DNA from: Takakia lepidozioides
Lineage: Eukaryota > Streptophyta > Takakiopsida > Takakiales > Takakiaceae
Length of the DNA stretch: 64,000 bases
Direction: 5' to 3'
NCBI GenBank assembly: GCA_030704615.1
Contig: CM060733.1
Location: 19,966,001-20,030,000, forward strand
The notes below the pieces were generated by a model, which was not told where the DNA came from, ran no database searches, and was given only the letters and a program-made list of their open reading frames with translations. Made by a program: the position numbers and the translations under genes. The stretch's first letter is position 1; each line of letters starts with the position of its first letter. Positions 13,101 to 24,300 of the stretch are shown in pieces.

Positions 13101-14678
13101 CCGCTGATCTCGTTGGTATCTTCTTACACACATCGTCCTCCTTCTCTGGATCAATTGGAGTGAGGTATACCGGATGTTGGGCATCCAGATGTCGGAGCTG
13201 CAGGAGTCTGGTTTTGACCTCATCCTTGTGCTTGAGGTTCAAAGGTCGGTAAACCATATGTTTAGGAGCAAGATTCATCCGCGATATCGGTATTTTGAAA
13301 GTTCTACTAAAACCGAATGGAAACATGTCTCCGTAGTATTCTACTAGATTTTTTGCCAGTTCTATTGACTTATCCTTGTCGTAAATGTCGGCTGTCTTGG
13401 GTCTCTTTACGTCGGGAGCAAGGGCTGGATCAATGGATTTCATTGTAAGCTTGCCCACATCAAATTTGGGAGCTTTCAGAATTTTTCCTTTCCGGTTGAA
13501 TGAACTTGGCTACAAGATCCTTCAAATCACAAGTTTGAGCTTCACACACAATGAACTTACAGGGATTGAGCTTCCAATGCGAACCAGAAGTCTTATATTG
13601 ATAGCATTGTTGTAAAACACATGGACCAACAATGACAGTCTCTGGAATGACATATAGTACAGTAATGACATATAGTACAGCATGCCGCTTCCAGTTGACC
13701 CATGTAGGTTTCTTGTAACTATCCTTCCACAGGGAATCATAGGTAATGTGGGGCTTGAAATCCAGCCCTTTTGGATGAATCTGGACCCACACTCTATCCT
13801 TGCTCCTTCAGCTATCCATGCCTCTGACAGCCTACAATTCTACCAGCAAACACCCCAACCATACTGGTGTGGAGTTCTTCCCCAAAACACCCCAACCCTA
13901 CTTATCACAATCTGAAATGCATCTGCTTCTCTCTGTAGTCCAACAGGCATTCACCTTTTTGTCTCCATTGTCCCACCATTGGGGTCGGAAAGTGTTCACC
14001 CCAAAGCTTCTCCTCACCTCTATTATATGTTTTTGGATACTTCCCTTTGCTTCTTTGAGGATGATCCAACACCTTCCTGATCCTGTTCTGTTACTGATGA
14101 CCCTACCGTAGACTTACGTCTTCGTCTTGCTTCTTTGTTCCATGTTTTCATTACCGGCTGCGAACAATACATCCTGAAAACGGTCCCAGGAGCGGATAAA
14201 TGTTTTGGTATCCTAACCGCAGTTGCTGTCTTCATTGAACTTGAATCCTTTTTTGATTGATTGTTTCATGAGGTTCTTGCGGACAAAATTTCCAGATCCT
14301 ACGTACCCGAATGTTTTTGGCACCCTTCCATTCTCAGCAACAAATATCACCAGCATTGGAGACTGCATGTTCGTCTGGATTTCCACTTCCTTCACGTATG
14401 CATACTTGAGCTCTGCAACATTGCTTCTCGTCTTGTAGTGAAACCGGAGCTTGTGATCTGGAGGTTCCCCAGCGACTTCAATGCCCCATTCTTTTATGCT
14501 GCTCTTCAATTTGTATATAGCTACATGCTCTGTCATGTATCTCGGGGATCTGACAGATAAGAAATCCCCACAAATGTCTGTAGACATTCCGGGTTGGCAG
14601 TCTTCGAGGGCATGAGAACTGCAAAAGCCATATGTCCAATATTTGATCAAGAAAACACCTCGACATTAATGTCAATGT
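9674..14678. repeat. Class A palindromes, cluster 1
   Basis: Five short palindromes close to CCTCGACATTAATGTCGAGG lie at 9674-9695, 11147-11168, 12871-12892, 12945-12968 and 14657-14678. Some have GACGT in place of GAGGT in one or both arms. Each falls between the predicted exons of the ParB-methyltransferase and phosphatase pseudogenes or just before the first one, and none lies in an exon. Sequence between copies is unrelated, so these are dispersed rather than tandem repeats. Confidence 0.85.
10268..14675 (-). pseudogene. ParB-like plus amino-methyltransferase-like gene, copy I, decayed
   Basis: Exons on the minus strand are about 14650-14103, 13792-13036, 12829-12574, 12451-11219 and 11070-10268, with GT-AG borders. 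The second exon holds a ParB/sulfiredoxin-like domain: FKIPISRMNLAPKH, then PVYLTPID, then KFFIIGGQHTIVAAK, where GGQHTIVAAK occupies the place of the ParB GERRxxAA motif. The fourth exon is mostly helical. It ends with EILVDQFCREGMSAFNIFGG, which resembles the glycine-rich SAM-binding motif of beta-class N6/N4 amino-methyltransferases. No DPPY motif is evident. The tail is highly acidic and ends with a basic SRKRRMKTK stretch, a possible nuclear signal. Decay includes frameshifts near 13485, 12750, 11590, 10825 and 10640 and stops near 14215 and 11356. ParB similarity is fair; methyltransferase identity rests mainly on the clearer copy II. Confidence 0.55.
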
Positions 14679-14867
14679 TAGAAAATGTTTATGATGTGAC
14701 CATGATATTTAATCACACTATCTTTTCCACATACAAATGAATGACAAACCAAATCCCACAAGTTTTGTAAGCTCAAACACATTGAAAAATCTTTGTAACT
14801 ATCCATCTTTTATTCACATCAGAGAACAACTGAGATCTACAACGCATTACTCAACAATGAGACAACA

Positions 14868-15093
14868 TTACTCAAATGTCCAGAGACCAGTGTCTTCATC
14901 ACAATAGATTCGGCCTAACCAAACAGGTTCCAAAAGAGGATTCCTCTTTTGATCTTGATCTTGAGTTCCCGACAGCCCAAGAATCTCGGCACAGACGTTG
15001 TCCATGGGTAGCTCATATTCTTCGGGGTATGACATGCGTGGAACGTAAGCCTCTGGACTGTATGTTTCTAGACTGTATGTTTCAGGAACATAT
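14868..15093 (-). pseudogene. 3' half of a Tyr/Pro/Ser-rich exon, cut by CACTA
   Basis: On the minus strand, reading begins at the TSD and gives VPETYSLETYSPEAYVP, then an acidic segment ending in WLGRIYCDEDTGLWTFE and a TAA stop at 14868-14870. It is in frame with the other half at 27210-26969 once the CACTA element and one copy of the target duplication are ignored. The unknown protein therefore had a Tyr/Pro-rich C-terminus. No function is recognised. Confidence 0.7.
15091..15093. repeat. CACTA target-site duplication, left copy (TAT)
   Basis: TAT precedes the CACTA end at 15094 and TAT follows the other end at 26969-26971. A 3-bp duplication is the hallmark of CACTA insertion. Confidence 0.9.
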
Positions 15094-15126
15094 CACTACA
15101 AGAGATGAGCGTTTTTAGGACTACGG
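15094..15126 (+). repeat. CACTA left terminal inverted repeat
   Basis: CACTACAAGAGATGAGCG is followed by TTTTTAGGACTACGG. The inverse of the right end differs at one base in the first 18 (AAG versus ACAG context). The pairing continues weakly through GTAGTCATAAAAACG-type sequence on the right. Confidence 0.88.
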
Positions 15127-16444
15127 CTTTGGCGGAGTCATAAAAACTGCACTAGGTACATGACTACAGAGCGCTAAAATGCATTACAGTTTTAGTTTTA
15201 TGACTTTGTAGTAATGGATATCACTACATGACTCCGGAAAGTTAGGGAGCATTGGTCAAACATTGTTGACCATGATGACAGGGATGGTTTATATGACTAG
15301 TGTGATATGTTTGACTACACGTGGACGACGTTTCATGGAATCTTATGACTCCATGACTGAAGATGGTTTCAGAGCTCTATTTATACGACTACATCACTAC
15401 ACGTGTCATTTTGAAGGCACATATAATGCAAATAAGGTTGCCCATTAGTGTAATCGTGAACAGAAAGGAGGGCTGGGACTTGACGTTTTTTTGTCTCCTG
15501 CGCCACACCACATAGCTGAGGGATGGAACGCGATGATAGCAGGATATGCAGGGGCGTGGGATGGAGACATTGAGCAAATGATGCACGAAGGAGAAGAGGA
15601 GGAGGAGACGAGACGAGACAAGGAGAAGCGAGCTCGCCGTTCTTGGGAGAGTCAGCTTGGTCTTAGCAAGCGTGTTTCAATCTCTGACTACTCATCTACG
15701 CCGTAGTGGTTCGATCTCACAGACCAATCCGACATTACCTAACTACAGACACAAGCAACACACACAAGAGGTCATCGGTCAAATCCTCCATGGGTCAGGA
15801 CAGGTCAAGGACAATGTGGTAGGGCACCTTCTTCTTCAACCTATTTCAGCCCGTGTTGCCCTCTCATCAGACTCGGCCGCAAGATGCATATTGAATTCTG
15901 TAAGTTAGGTCGTTGGGTAGATCTGTGGTGGTTTGGAGTGACTTTGGCAAGTTACTGCCAGTGGGTAAGACTTAGCTTCCCTCCTCTAATGTAAGTGTTG
16001 GATAAGTTTCATTTAGTGTCGACCTTCACTGCATATATTGGCTCTTTTCTTGGTTGGTTTCATATTTTCTTGGCTGGTATGCTGTTGGTTGGCTTCTTTC
16101 ATTTCACGTGTGTAGTGGAAGGGGAGAAGTACTTTCCTAAGTTCTGCTGCAACAATGTTTTTTTCCAGCCTAGATGTTTTCGATGGATACAAATTGAAGT
16201 GCTTTGAATGTTGCTGCAATATTATAATAAAGTGGAGGGTGCTGAATGCAGTTGGCCTTGCTTCGTGCAGGCATAATCTAGGGAAATGTGGACATAGCTG
16301 AAACCCCATGATAGCATTTCCAGAGGACGGTGTGGATGGCCTCACAATCCAGCATGCAAAATCATTGACAATGTGGAGATGGCTGAATGGGCAAACAGGT
16401 TAAGTGGCGAACAAGCCACGTCACTGGTACATAGTTGCATGCTT
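15127..16444. other. CACTA left subterminal region without a convincing gene
   Basis: Repeated GACTACA and TATGACT words, typical of CACTA subterminal repeats, occupy about 15130-15400. Short frames around 15263-15448 and 15491-15908 have no recognisable domain. Nothing else is supported. Confidence 0.5.
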
Positions 16445-16660
16445 ACATAGTACATGAAAGCGTACTATATGTCATTCCCGAAATTGACCATGTTGGTCCA
16501 TGTATTTTACAACAATGCTATCAATAAAAGACCAATGGTTCGCATTGGAAACTCTATCCCCGTAAGTGGCTTGTGCGTGATGCTCAAACTTCTGATTTGA
16601 AGGATCTTATACCCCAATTCATTGCAGAGGTGATTGGAAAAGACATTGAGAAGGCAACAG
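16445..16660 (+). pseudogene. Captured fragment of the ParB-methyltransferase family
   Basis: On the + strand the frame reads VLYVIPEIDHVGPCILQQCYQ-stop, then KTNGSHWKLYP, then VRDAQTSDLKDLIPQFIAE. The copy I exon near 13792-13480 on the opposite strand has matching segments (VLYVIPETVIVGPCVLQQCYQ split by Tyr, KTSGSHWKLNP, CEAQTCDLKDLVAKFIQ). Order, spacing and most residues agree; a stop replaces Tyr. The fragment lies inside the CACTA element, so it was probably captured from a relative of the locus where the element now sits. Confidence 0.8.
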
Positions 16661-17074
16661 CCGTTATCTATAATCTACAGATCCCCTTCAATTTGATGTG
16701 GGAAAGCCGGCTGGCTGGAGGTCTAGTCTCACTTTCACTCATCGTATGTCAGTGTTGTATCCATTGCAATGTGGAGATGTTTGAAACAACATTGGAGCAT
16801 TTCCAGAGGATGGTCTGGATGGCCTTTCGTGGCGTGTGCCGAATCCATGGCAAGAAAACATTGCAGGCAGAACCCATGGCAATGGTACCAGCACGGGTTG
16901 GTCCAAAGCCAATTGCAACAACAAATGAATAAAGGGTGCTGAAAGGAAAGCACTCCATAATTGATCATAAAATCTAGTGTCCAAGCATGATATCTTAATG
17001 GGAATGCGAAGGGAGTGTTACCACCTTAAACTATCATGCATGGTCTATAACTGGAGTGTACAAATCGCGCAAAT

Positions 17075-20000
17075 CTAATCTTCATCATCCTCATCTATGT
17101 CTGGGTCACTACATGTATCACTGTCTTCATCACAGACTTGATCTTGTCCAAGGGTTGGCTGAACATCATCACCACGTATACGGGGTGCTCGGAGGTACAA
17201 GGAGGCCACCTGCTCTGGAGTAACCGGTACCGCTCGGCTGCATGTTGGGCCATCAGTAACCAGAGTCTCTTCTAGTCTTTGTGGGGCTAACAATCCTTCC
17301 ACTTCCGCCACATCATCATTATCAATTGATATGTCGCAGACCACTCTACGTGCTCAGGGGCTCTTCTCCAGGACGACTTTCCACCCCGGCTCCTTCACAC
17401 AATCTGAAAAAAACACTTGATCAACCTGGCCAAGAAACACAAAAAGTTGCTCAGAAGGTGGAAGCATACGGTTAAAATTGACAAGTGTGAAGCCAGCATC
17501 ATCCTGCTTCATTGACATAGGTAGACGACCCACGCGACTCGCCCGTACCCACGAACACAAAAACACTATAGGCTGTGTTTGGCCATAGTCAATTTGCAAA
17601 ATCTCCCTTATAAGACCCACATATCTTGTAGGTTCCTCCATGTCATTGCCTGAATTGTTGGTAATGGGCTGGTGCTGGAAAACAGATGAGACTCCACAAT
17701 CAAAAGACACCATACTTGTTGTGTTCATGCCGGGGGATGTAACCCTGTAATGGTTACCATACGTTGTCATACTCTTGAATGACAGGGCAGTAAATGATGG
17801 AGGCCTTGAAAGATCCAGTAATTCCTCACATGTTGTAGGATCAAGCCCATTTGATTGAATTGAGAGATGATCTCGTACACCTTGAGGGAGCCAAACAGCA
17901 AATGGAGGACAAGGATGCAAATCAGGAGGGTACTGACTTGCCGTGGGATTGCTCATGCCTTCCAGCCCTTGCTCCTCACGAAACAAGCGTTGTCTGGCTT
18001 CTATCCGTGTGGACTCTGCTTCATATATCCTGTCATAATCCGAGGGTCAGCCAGGAGATTGACAGAGGTGGCGTGGGAGATTTGAAAAGACGCCATATGC
18101 CAACTAATGATAAATGACTAAAACTTGGAAATCTGAATGTCAATGAAGTAGATTTCTTACCCCAACATGACTGACAGACGAGGATGGTTCTGAATGATGT
18201 ACTCATGTACAATATCACACAGGTCATTCAATTTTTGGGCTTTAGAACTTCCTTCCACAACTTCACGTTCCACAGATTCTGCCTCATCTGCATCCCACAC
18301 CCTTCGTACACTTCCATCAAATCCTGTCATATATTCTGTGCAAAAACCCAATGCTTCTTCAAATTGGTATCCTTCTGCCATGCTCCCCTCGGCCTTGCCA
18401 TGTTTCTTACGTAGCCCTTCATATCTTTCATTGCCCGCTCCATGGGGTACATCCAACGAGATGCTACGGGCCCGCATAAGTACAACTCATCCACTAGGTG
18501 AACAACCAGATGTGTCATCACATCAAAAAATGATGGTGAGAACTCCTTCTCTATAAGACACAGAGTGAGAACTGCTTCAGTTCTCAATTCCTCATACTCT
18601 ACAAGATTCACCACTTTTGCACACAACTTCTTAAATACACGACATACTCGCAAAATGGCCCTTCGAGGACCACTTGACATGAGCCCACGGATAGCAAGCG
18701 GTATAATTTGCTGCATGAGCACATGATAGTCATGTGATTTCATGTCAAACAACTTCTTCACCACATGCTTTTTGAAAGCTGATGCGTAGCCTGTTGGCAC
18801 TTTCAAGTTCTGCACAATCTCCAGAAAGACTTGTAACTCAGCCTCAGTGAGGACATAAGGGGCAGGAGGCATAATTAACGTATCTGCTCTGTTAGGATCA
18901 CGTTGTAGCCACAATTCCGGGCGCATCCCAAGTAGCTCCAAATCGTGGCGAACTTTCAATGTGTCTTTCTCACCAAAGATAATTTTAATAATATTTTCAG
19001 CCAAGTTCTTCTCGCAATGCATTGCGTCAAACGTGTGTCGGATGAGGAGACCCTACAAAATGAACACATAAGCAATTGAGCATTTACTCATCATAATTTA
19101 AACAGAAAACGCAAAAATGTACACAGCCAATTTAAAAACCATGAAGGAATTACCTCCCAATAAGGTAAGACATATAAAATTGACAATCGCTTAACTCCAT
19201 GAGTTTTTGCTGGGTCTGTCCTGCTATCTGGCGTCCCTCCGTTTTCCACCATGCAGTACGAGCTGTTGCAAGCTCCTTGATTTGTGTTCCAGTCTGCGTT
19301 TTTGGAGGAGTTCCATGCTCAGTAGCGCCATTGAACATTCTTGACCTTCTATATGGATGATTGCGGGCCAAAAATCTTCGGTGGCCTAGGAAAACAATTT
19401 TTCCACATGTGTGTACCTGCTGTGAAGTCACCCCGGGTCCACAAGCTGGACAACCAGCATAACCTTTCGTCACTTGACCTGAGAGCAAGCCATATGCAAG
19501 GTAGTCATGGATTGACCACATCAACACTGCCCTCAGTGTGAATTCGCATTGACCACGAGGACAGGAAACATCATGCGCTGCAATCCATCTCCATAGTTCC
19601 AGTAGCTCTTCCACTAGGGGCATCAGGTAAACATCTACGTTGTCCGAGGTAACAGACTCCTTACCAGGAATCAGTAGTGCTAACATGACAAAGAACTTTT
19701 TGGTCATTAACCACGGAGGCAGATTGTAATTGACCAAGAGAACGGGCCATGTGCTCCAACTTGTGGATTGAGCTCCGTAGGGATTTACACCGTCTAAGGC
19801 CAATCCAAATCACAGAGATCGTGGCTCTGCAGCAAAATCCTCAAATGTGGTGTCAATGTGTCTCCATGCTTTGCTATCAGCTGGATGTCGAACCAACCCA
19901 TCCTGGCTCTTATGTCTGTCGTGCCATGTCATGAGGTTAGCGATCGATTTACATCGGTACATACGTTTCAACCTTGGAATGACAGGGAAGTGTCGCAATA

Positions 20001-20664
20001 CTTTCTTGGGCACACTTCCACGATCTGGAATGTAACGGGAACTGCGGCACACTGGGCAAATGTCTACATTCTCATACTCCCCACGGAAGAGTACACAACC
20101 ACGCTCACAGGCATGAATCATGGTGTACTGCAATCCCATCTTGGCAATCATGGTTTTTGCTTCATAGTGAGTTTTCGGCAATGAATTCTCTTTAGGCAAA
20201 AAACTCTTACGCAACAATCCCAGAAGCTCATCCACAAATGCATTGGTGCACTTGTGGGTAGTGCATGCGTTCAGCAACGTCAAAGTTGCTTGCAGCCGGC
20301 TGATGGAGCACCCTTCAAAAAGTGGACATTGCGACTATTGGAAGAGTTTATCATACTCGGGATCAACGTGCAGGTGAGCATTCTCATCAAATTCATTGTC
20401 TCCGGAATCGTCGAGATCATCGTCATGATCAGCAAATGTGTGATCGGTTCCACCATGAATGGGGTCCTCTCTGTTTGCATCTGCAAAGAGAAACGCTTCC
20501 TGCAATGCACGCTGCATTTCTACCTCCAATCCACCACTCTCATCTGCGTTTTCTGTGACATTGGACTCCCGCTGTGCCGCAGGGCCTTCGTCTTCATCAT
20601 CTGAATATTCACATCCCTGCATCCCAATAGTCATCTTGTGAGTGGACCAACAACGATGTGACAC
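17075..20664 (-). pseudogene. CACTA TNP2-type transposase
   Basis: Exons are about 20664-19154, 19052-18161 and 17986-17075. The N-terminal exon has a Cys pair (CPVCRSSRY), then WHDRHKSQDGLVRHPADSKAW, LALDGVNPYG and NLPPWLMTKKFF, which are signature blocks of Transposase_21 (TNP2). The second exon opens RHTFDAMHCEKNLAENI and carries the DUF4218 blocks (KSHDYHVLMQQIIPLAIRG, EFSPSFFDVMTHLVVHLVDE, WMYPMERAMKDMKGYVRN). The third is DUF4216-like (GNHYRVTSPG, VFLCSWVRAS, DQVFFSDCVKEPGWKVVL) with an acidic tail. In-frame stops at 20335-20337, 19810-19812 and 17354-17356, and a frameshift just before 19154, inactivate it. The protein would bind the terminal and subterminal repeats and cut the element out. 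Confidence 0.9.
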
Positions 20665-21348
20665 TTGTTCATATTATGACATAGGAGGCACGGTGACGTT
20701 GCAGTGATGCAGTCATATTTACGTATGTATCTTATGAATATACACCCAATCAAAACAGGACATTTGTAACCATTGAAGTCATAGTTGCAGTCACTTACTT
20801 AGTCATATATGACTACATGACTACACATGACCAATGAAAACACGACATGTGCATTAATTAAAGTGATAACGGAAGTGGCGTAGTCATAGTCACGTCTGTA
20901 TCTTATGACTTCTTGACTACAATCACCCAACGAAATGTCGACATGTGAAGAAGATGATCGTTGCATTCAAAATTCAAACTAAAGTGCTGAAGGGAAAGTG
21001 TCGATCTTACCGGAAGAGAACAGCGTTGGAGAAGAGGATCCCTCCCGTGTATCATGTAATGATTCATCACTGTTTCCAACAACAGTACTTTTCCTCCATG
21101 ACACTCATCGCAGTTGCATAGCATTTTTGTATGCCCATTCCTTGTGGCAGAAGCTTCTTCCATTCACCATAGACGGTCATCTATTCTACGCCTACGCATC
21201 CGGTCGCCACCTGCACTGTACATGCTTTGAACGTCACCCCTTCCCTCTTTGCATACTACGCACAGTGCATTGTCTCTAGTTTTGCACCAGCTGCCAATGT
21301 GCTATTTCTATATCTATAGTATACTATAAGTATCGTTTCTGAGTGTCC
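20665..21348. promoter_or_regulatory. Intergenic spacer between the divergent CACTA genes
   Basis: This spacer separates the minus-strand transposase from the plus-strand second gene and should hold both promoters. GTAGTCATATATGACTACAT-like words near 20700-20910 match the subterminal motif at the element ends and could be transposase binding sites. The sequence CTATATCTATAGTATACTATAAG lies just before the second gene's ATG. No start site can be fixed. Confidence 0.4.
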
Positions 21349-24300
21349 ATGGTGAAGCGGAAGATCTTCGAAGTGACAGTCCCTCTCACTGAGTACGAGA
21401 AGTTCCGAGAGCGCCGGATTGCTGCCATAAAGGAGGTGGAAGCAACGTTCAAGCAGTCGATAGATGGGTGAGTTTAGTTCCTGACTTTGGATACCCACCC
21501 ACTAAACTTGCAATTCGCCTTATCCTCTAACCTTCCTACAGCGATCATAAGCTTCATAGCACAAATGGGGGCGAGTAGCTGCGACTTGTACAAACAGAGA
21601 GGCAAACAACATGCAGTGAGTGACGATTAGGTTTGAGGAGGGTGTGTCATTAGGCGGGAGATGTCCGCCGTCATTCGTGGGCAGCCATTACATCCTGGTA
21701 GGGTGTGGCTGTGGTTCAGCGTAGGCTTAAGAGTATTAGGGTATGTATGCTTGCATTTGTTTGTGATTGTTTGAGAGGGAGGTCATGGAGGTGTTTGTGC
21801 AGGCTTGCGGGAGCGAATCGCCCTCGCAAGCCACGCGCTCCGAAGGAAAAAGCTAGGGATCAAGGTCCTGCAAGGCAAAGTGCCAAGCTGAAGATGATGA
21901 AGACTACGATTTTGCATGAGGGCTCTTCTGAGGACGATGAGGACGATCCACTCCTCCCACGCCAGTGCGAGGCGAGTGCGTCGTCGGCGGATGCCACGGC
22001 AACCCGAGGAGAACATGCCCATGGTCATGTCGCAGGACAAAAACGCCCATCATCTACACTACGAACACCTTCTCCGTCTGTGAGTTATAGTTCTTCACAA
22101 TGACCATGATTCAAATTATGTATGTTTTTGGTAAAATCACCAAGAGATAGGGTATGTCTGTCAAGACAGGGAAGTTGGACAATGCAGGGGTCAGCCAAGA
22201 CACAATCACAAATGATTTCCACTAGACAAGTTCAAGTGCCAAAGGCATGATGTCAGGCCAATGTAGACTTCAGGTGTGTTCAAATTCTTTGCCCCATGAA
22301 ACCAACATCCTGGTACTAAGCTACAATGGCTACTTATGCACCCAGAATATCAGTAAAACTTGGAGGGATACTTCTCATGGACCCATCAAGTTTGTCCATT
22401 TGAATTCTTGCTATGGATTTTAGGAACACCCCATACCTAAGAGGGCTCAAAAATGTACTGGGAGGACATCATTGGGGCCAATCAAATTTGGGAGATTTAC
22501 TGCCCAAGATCATACTGAGTTTTGGGTAATCTTGTCTTTACAAATGATATGTGCTTCCAGTTTGTTATATTGAATTCAAGGATTTGCTGCTTGCTGCCTA
22601 TATGTATGTGTAATCACCCACATTGTACTGGGGGAATTTCTTTTCAGGGCAAGCACAAGCGCACTGGATCCACGATCCCTGCTGCTAGCAATCAAGAACG
22701 CAGGAGGTCGCCCTAACTCTCCCATCGTTGTGGGTTCTGTGCCACCAGTACCCCCACCTTATTATGGTATGCCTCAATACCCACAGTCTGACACTCAGTA
22801 TGGTCAGGGTCAATATGGTGCTCCTCCATATGGGCAGTATGGGCAGTATCCTCCTCCACCATATTTGCCACCCCCTAATAGCTATGGGGGTGGTAGGCCA
22901 CCGGAATATCCTCCTGCTTATGGACAGTATGGCCAGTATGGTCCTCGGCCTTCTAGCCAACAGCCATGGCCACCAGTCCCTACTTGGCAGGATCCTGCTT
23001 TGAATTTTCCTGAGCGCACGGAGGTCTCTGAAGGAGGGGAGGGTGCCGTTTCAAAGAATGATAGAACCAATGCTTTAAGGAGGGCTAATAGCTCAGCCAA
23101 AATTGAAGCTGCCAAGGTGAAGGAAGAGAGAATAGCTGCAGGTCTTCCTCCCACGGTGATTTTGACGAACCTCAAAGGAGCCCCGTATGGTCAGACCCGG
23201 AATGTATGGCACGCTGCCCTTACAGGACAGGCTTATCGCAAGCTAGATTGTTCCTTTGCCATCAACAACCAACCTGATGAAGTTGTATACGAAATCAGAG
23301 ATCACCTGGCTAAGCTATTTTCATATACGCCACACAAGTTAAAAGACTTCCACCTAAAACAAACAATTGGCAGAATAATGAAGAGCCAGCGTTATGAAGC
23401 ACACACTGCGTGGATGGGTGGTAAGGGGAAACCCATTACTGTATCTGACGAGGTATGGAACAAGCTTGTAAGTTACTGGCAGACAAAGGTGTTCCACAAA
23501 GTGTCGGGCAACATGAAGAAGGCAAATGGTGCAATTCAGAATCCTACCAAGACTGGCCGTGGTGGGAAGGCAATGGTGGAAGCACGCTTGGTAAGTGGCA
23601 TCATCACGACTCTGTATTTTGTTCTTCATTGAATTGCTATGTGTATATAGTCAGCCCTCACATTGCTTACTGACTTGTGGCATGGGTTTGTTTGTGGCAT
23701 GGATTAATTTGTAGGAAACACTATCAGGGTGCCCTCCTACATTATATGAAATTCAAGAGGGTTCAGTGTCACGGTTGTCAGCTGGGAGTGACAGGCGGGT
23801 AAGTGTGTTTTCCACGTTTGCTAGAGTGGTTGCATCATAGGTTGCTAGGGTTTTTTTCAAGGCTTTTGGCCTGGGTTTTCTTTCCAATGGTTGTTCATGC
23901 TAGGTTTTTTTGGTTTGATTCATACTTGGGCAAGTTTTCATGGATTGGCAGGAGGGAAGTCTCGCATATTCTACAGTAGTTGGCAGGATGGATGGCTTGG
24001 ACAAACTAGTGGAATCACAAGGACGTGACATGGCAGAATTAAAATTACAGATGCAGAGTATGATTGAGTACCAGAAAGCCATTGTGACCAGATTGGGGAT
24101 TAATCTACCAGGCGCAGGACCAGTGAAATCTACGATGGATACGTCTGCTGTGACAGTATCAAAATGTTTGGAATCCCAATTTCAGACGGTAACTGGTGCT
24201 CACTCTAAGCCCTTATGTCTTCCTGTCACTGATGATCTTTTGAATTTGACCGAGCAGCAGCAGGATACAGGGAAGGCCAGCTATGATGTACACGTGGAAA

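Noticed and set aside
15263-15908. Small genes in the CACTA left end
   Set aside because: Short frames overlap subterminal repeat words and show no domain, start context or splice pattern.
17075-20664. Alternative genetic code or stop-codon readthrough
   Set aside because: In-frame stops of all three kinds occur across unrelated elements together with frameshifts, which fits ordinary decay.
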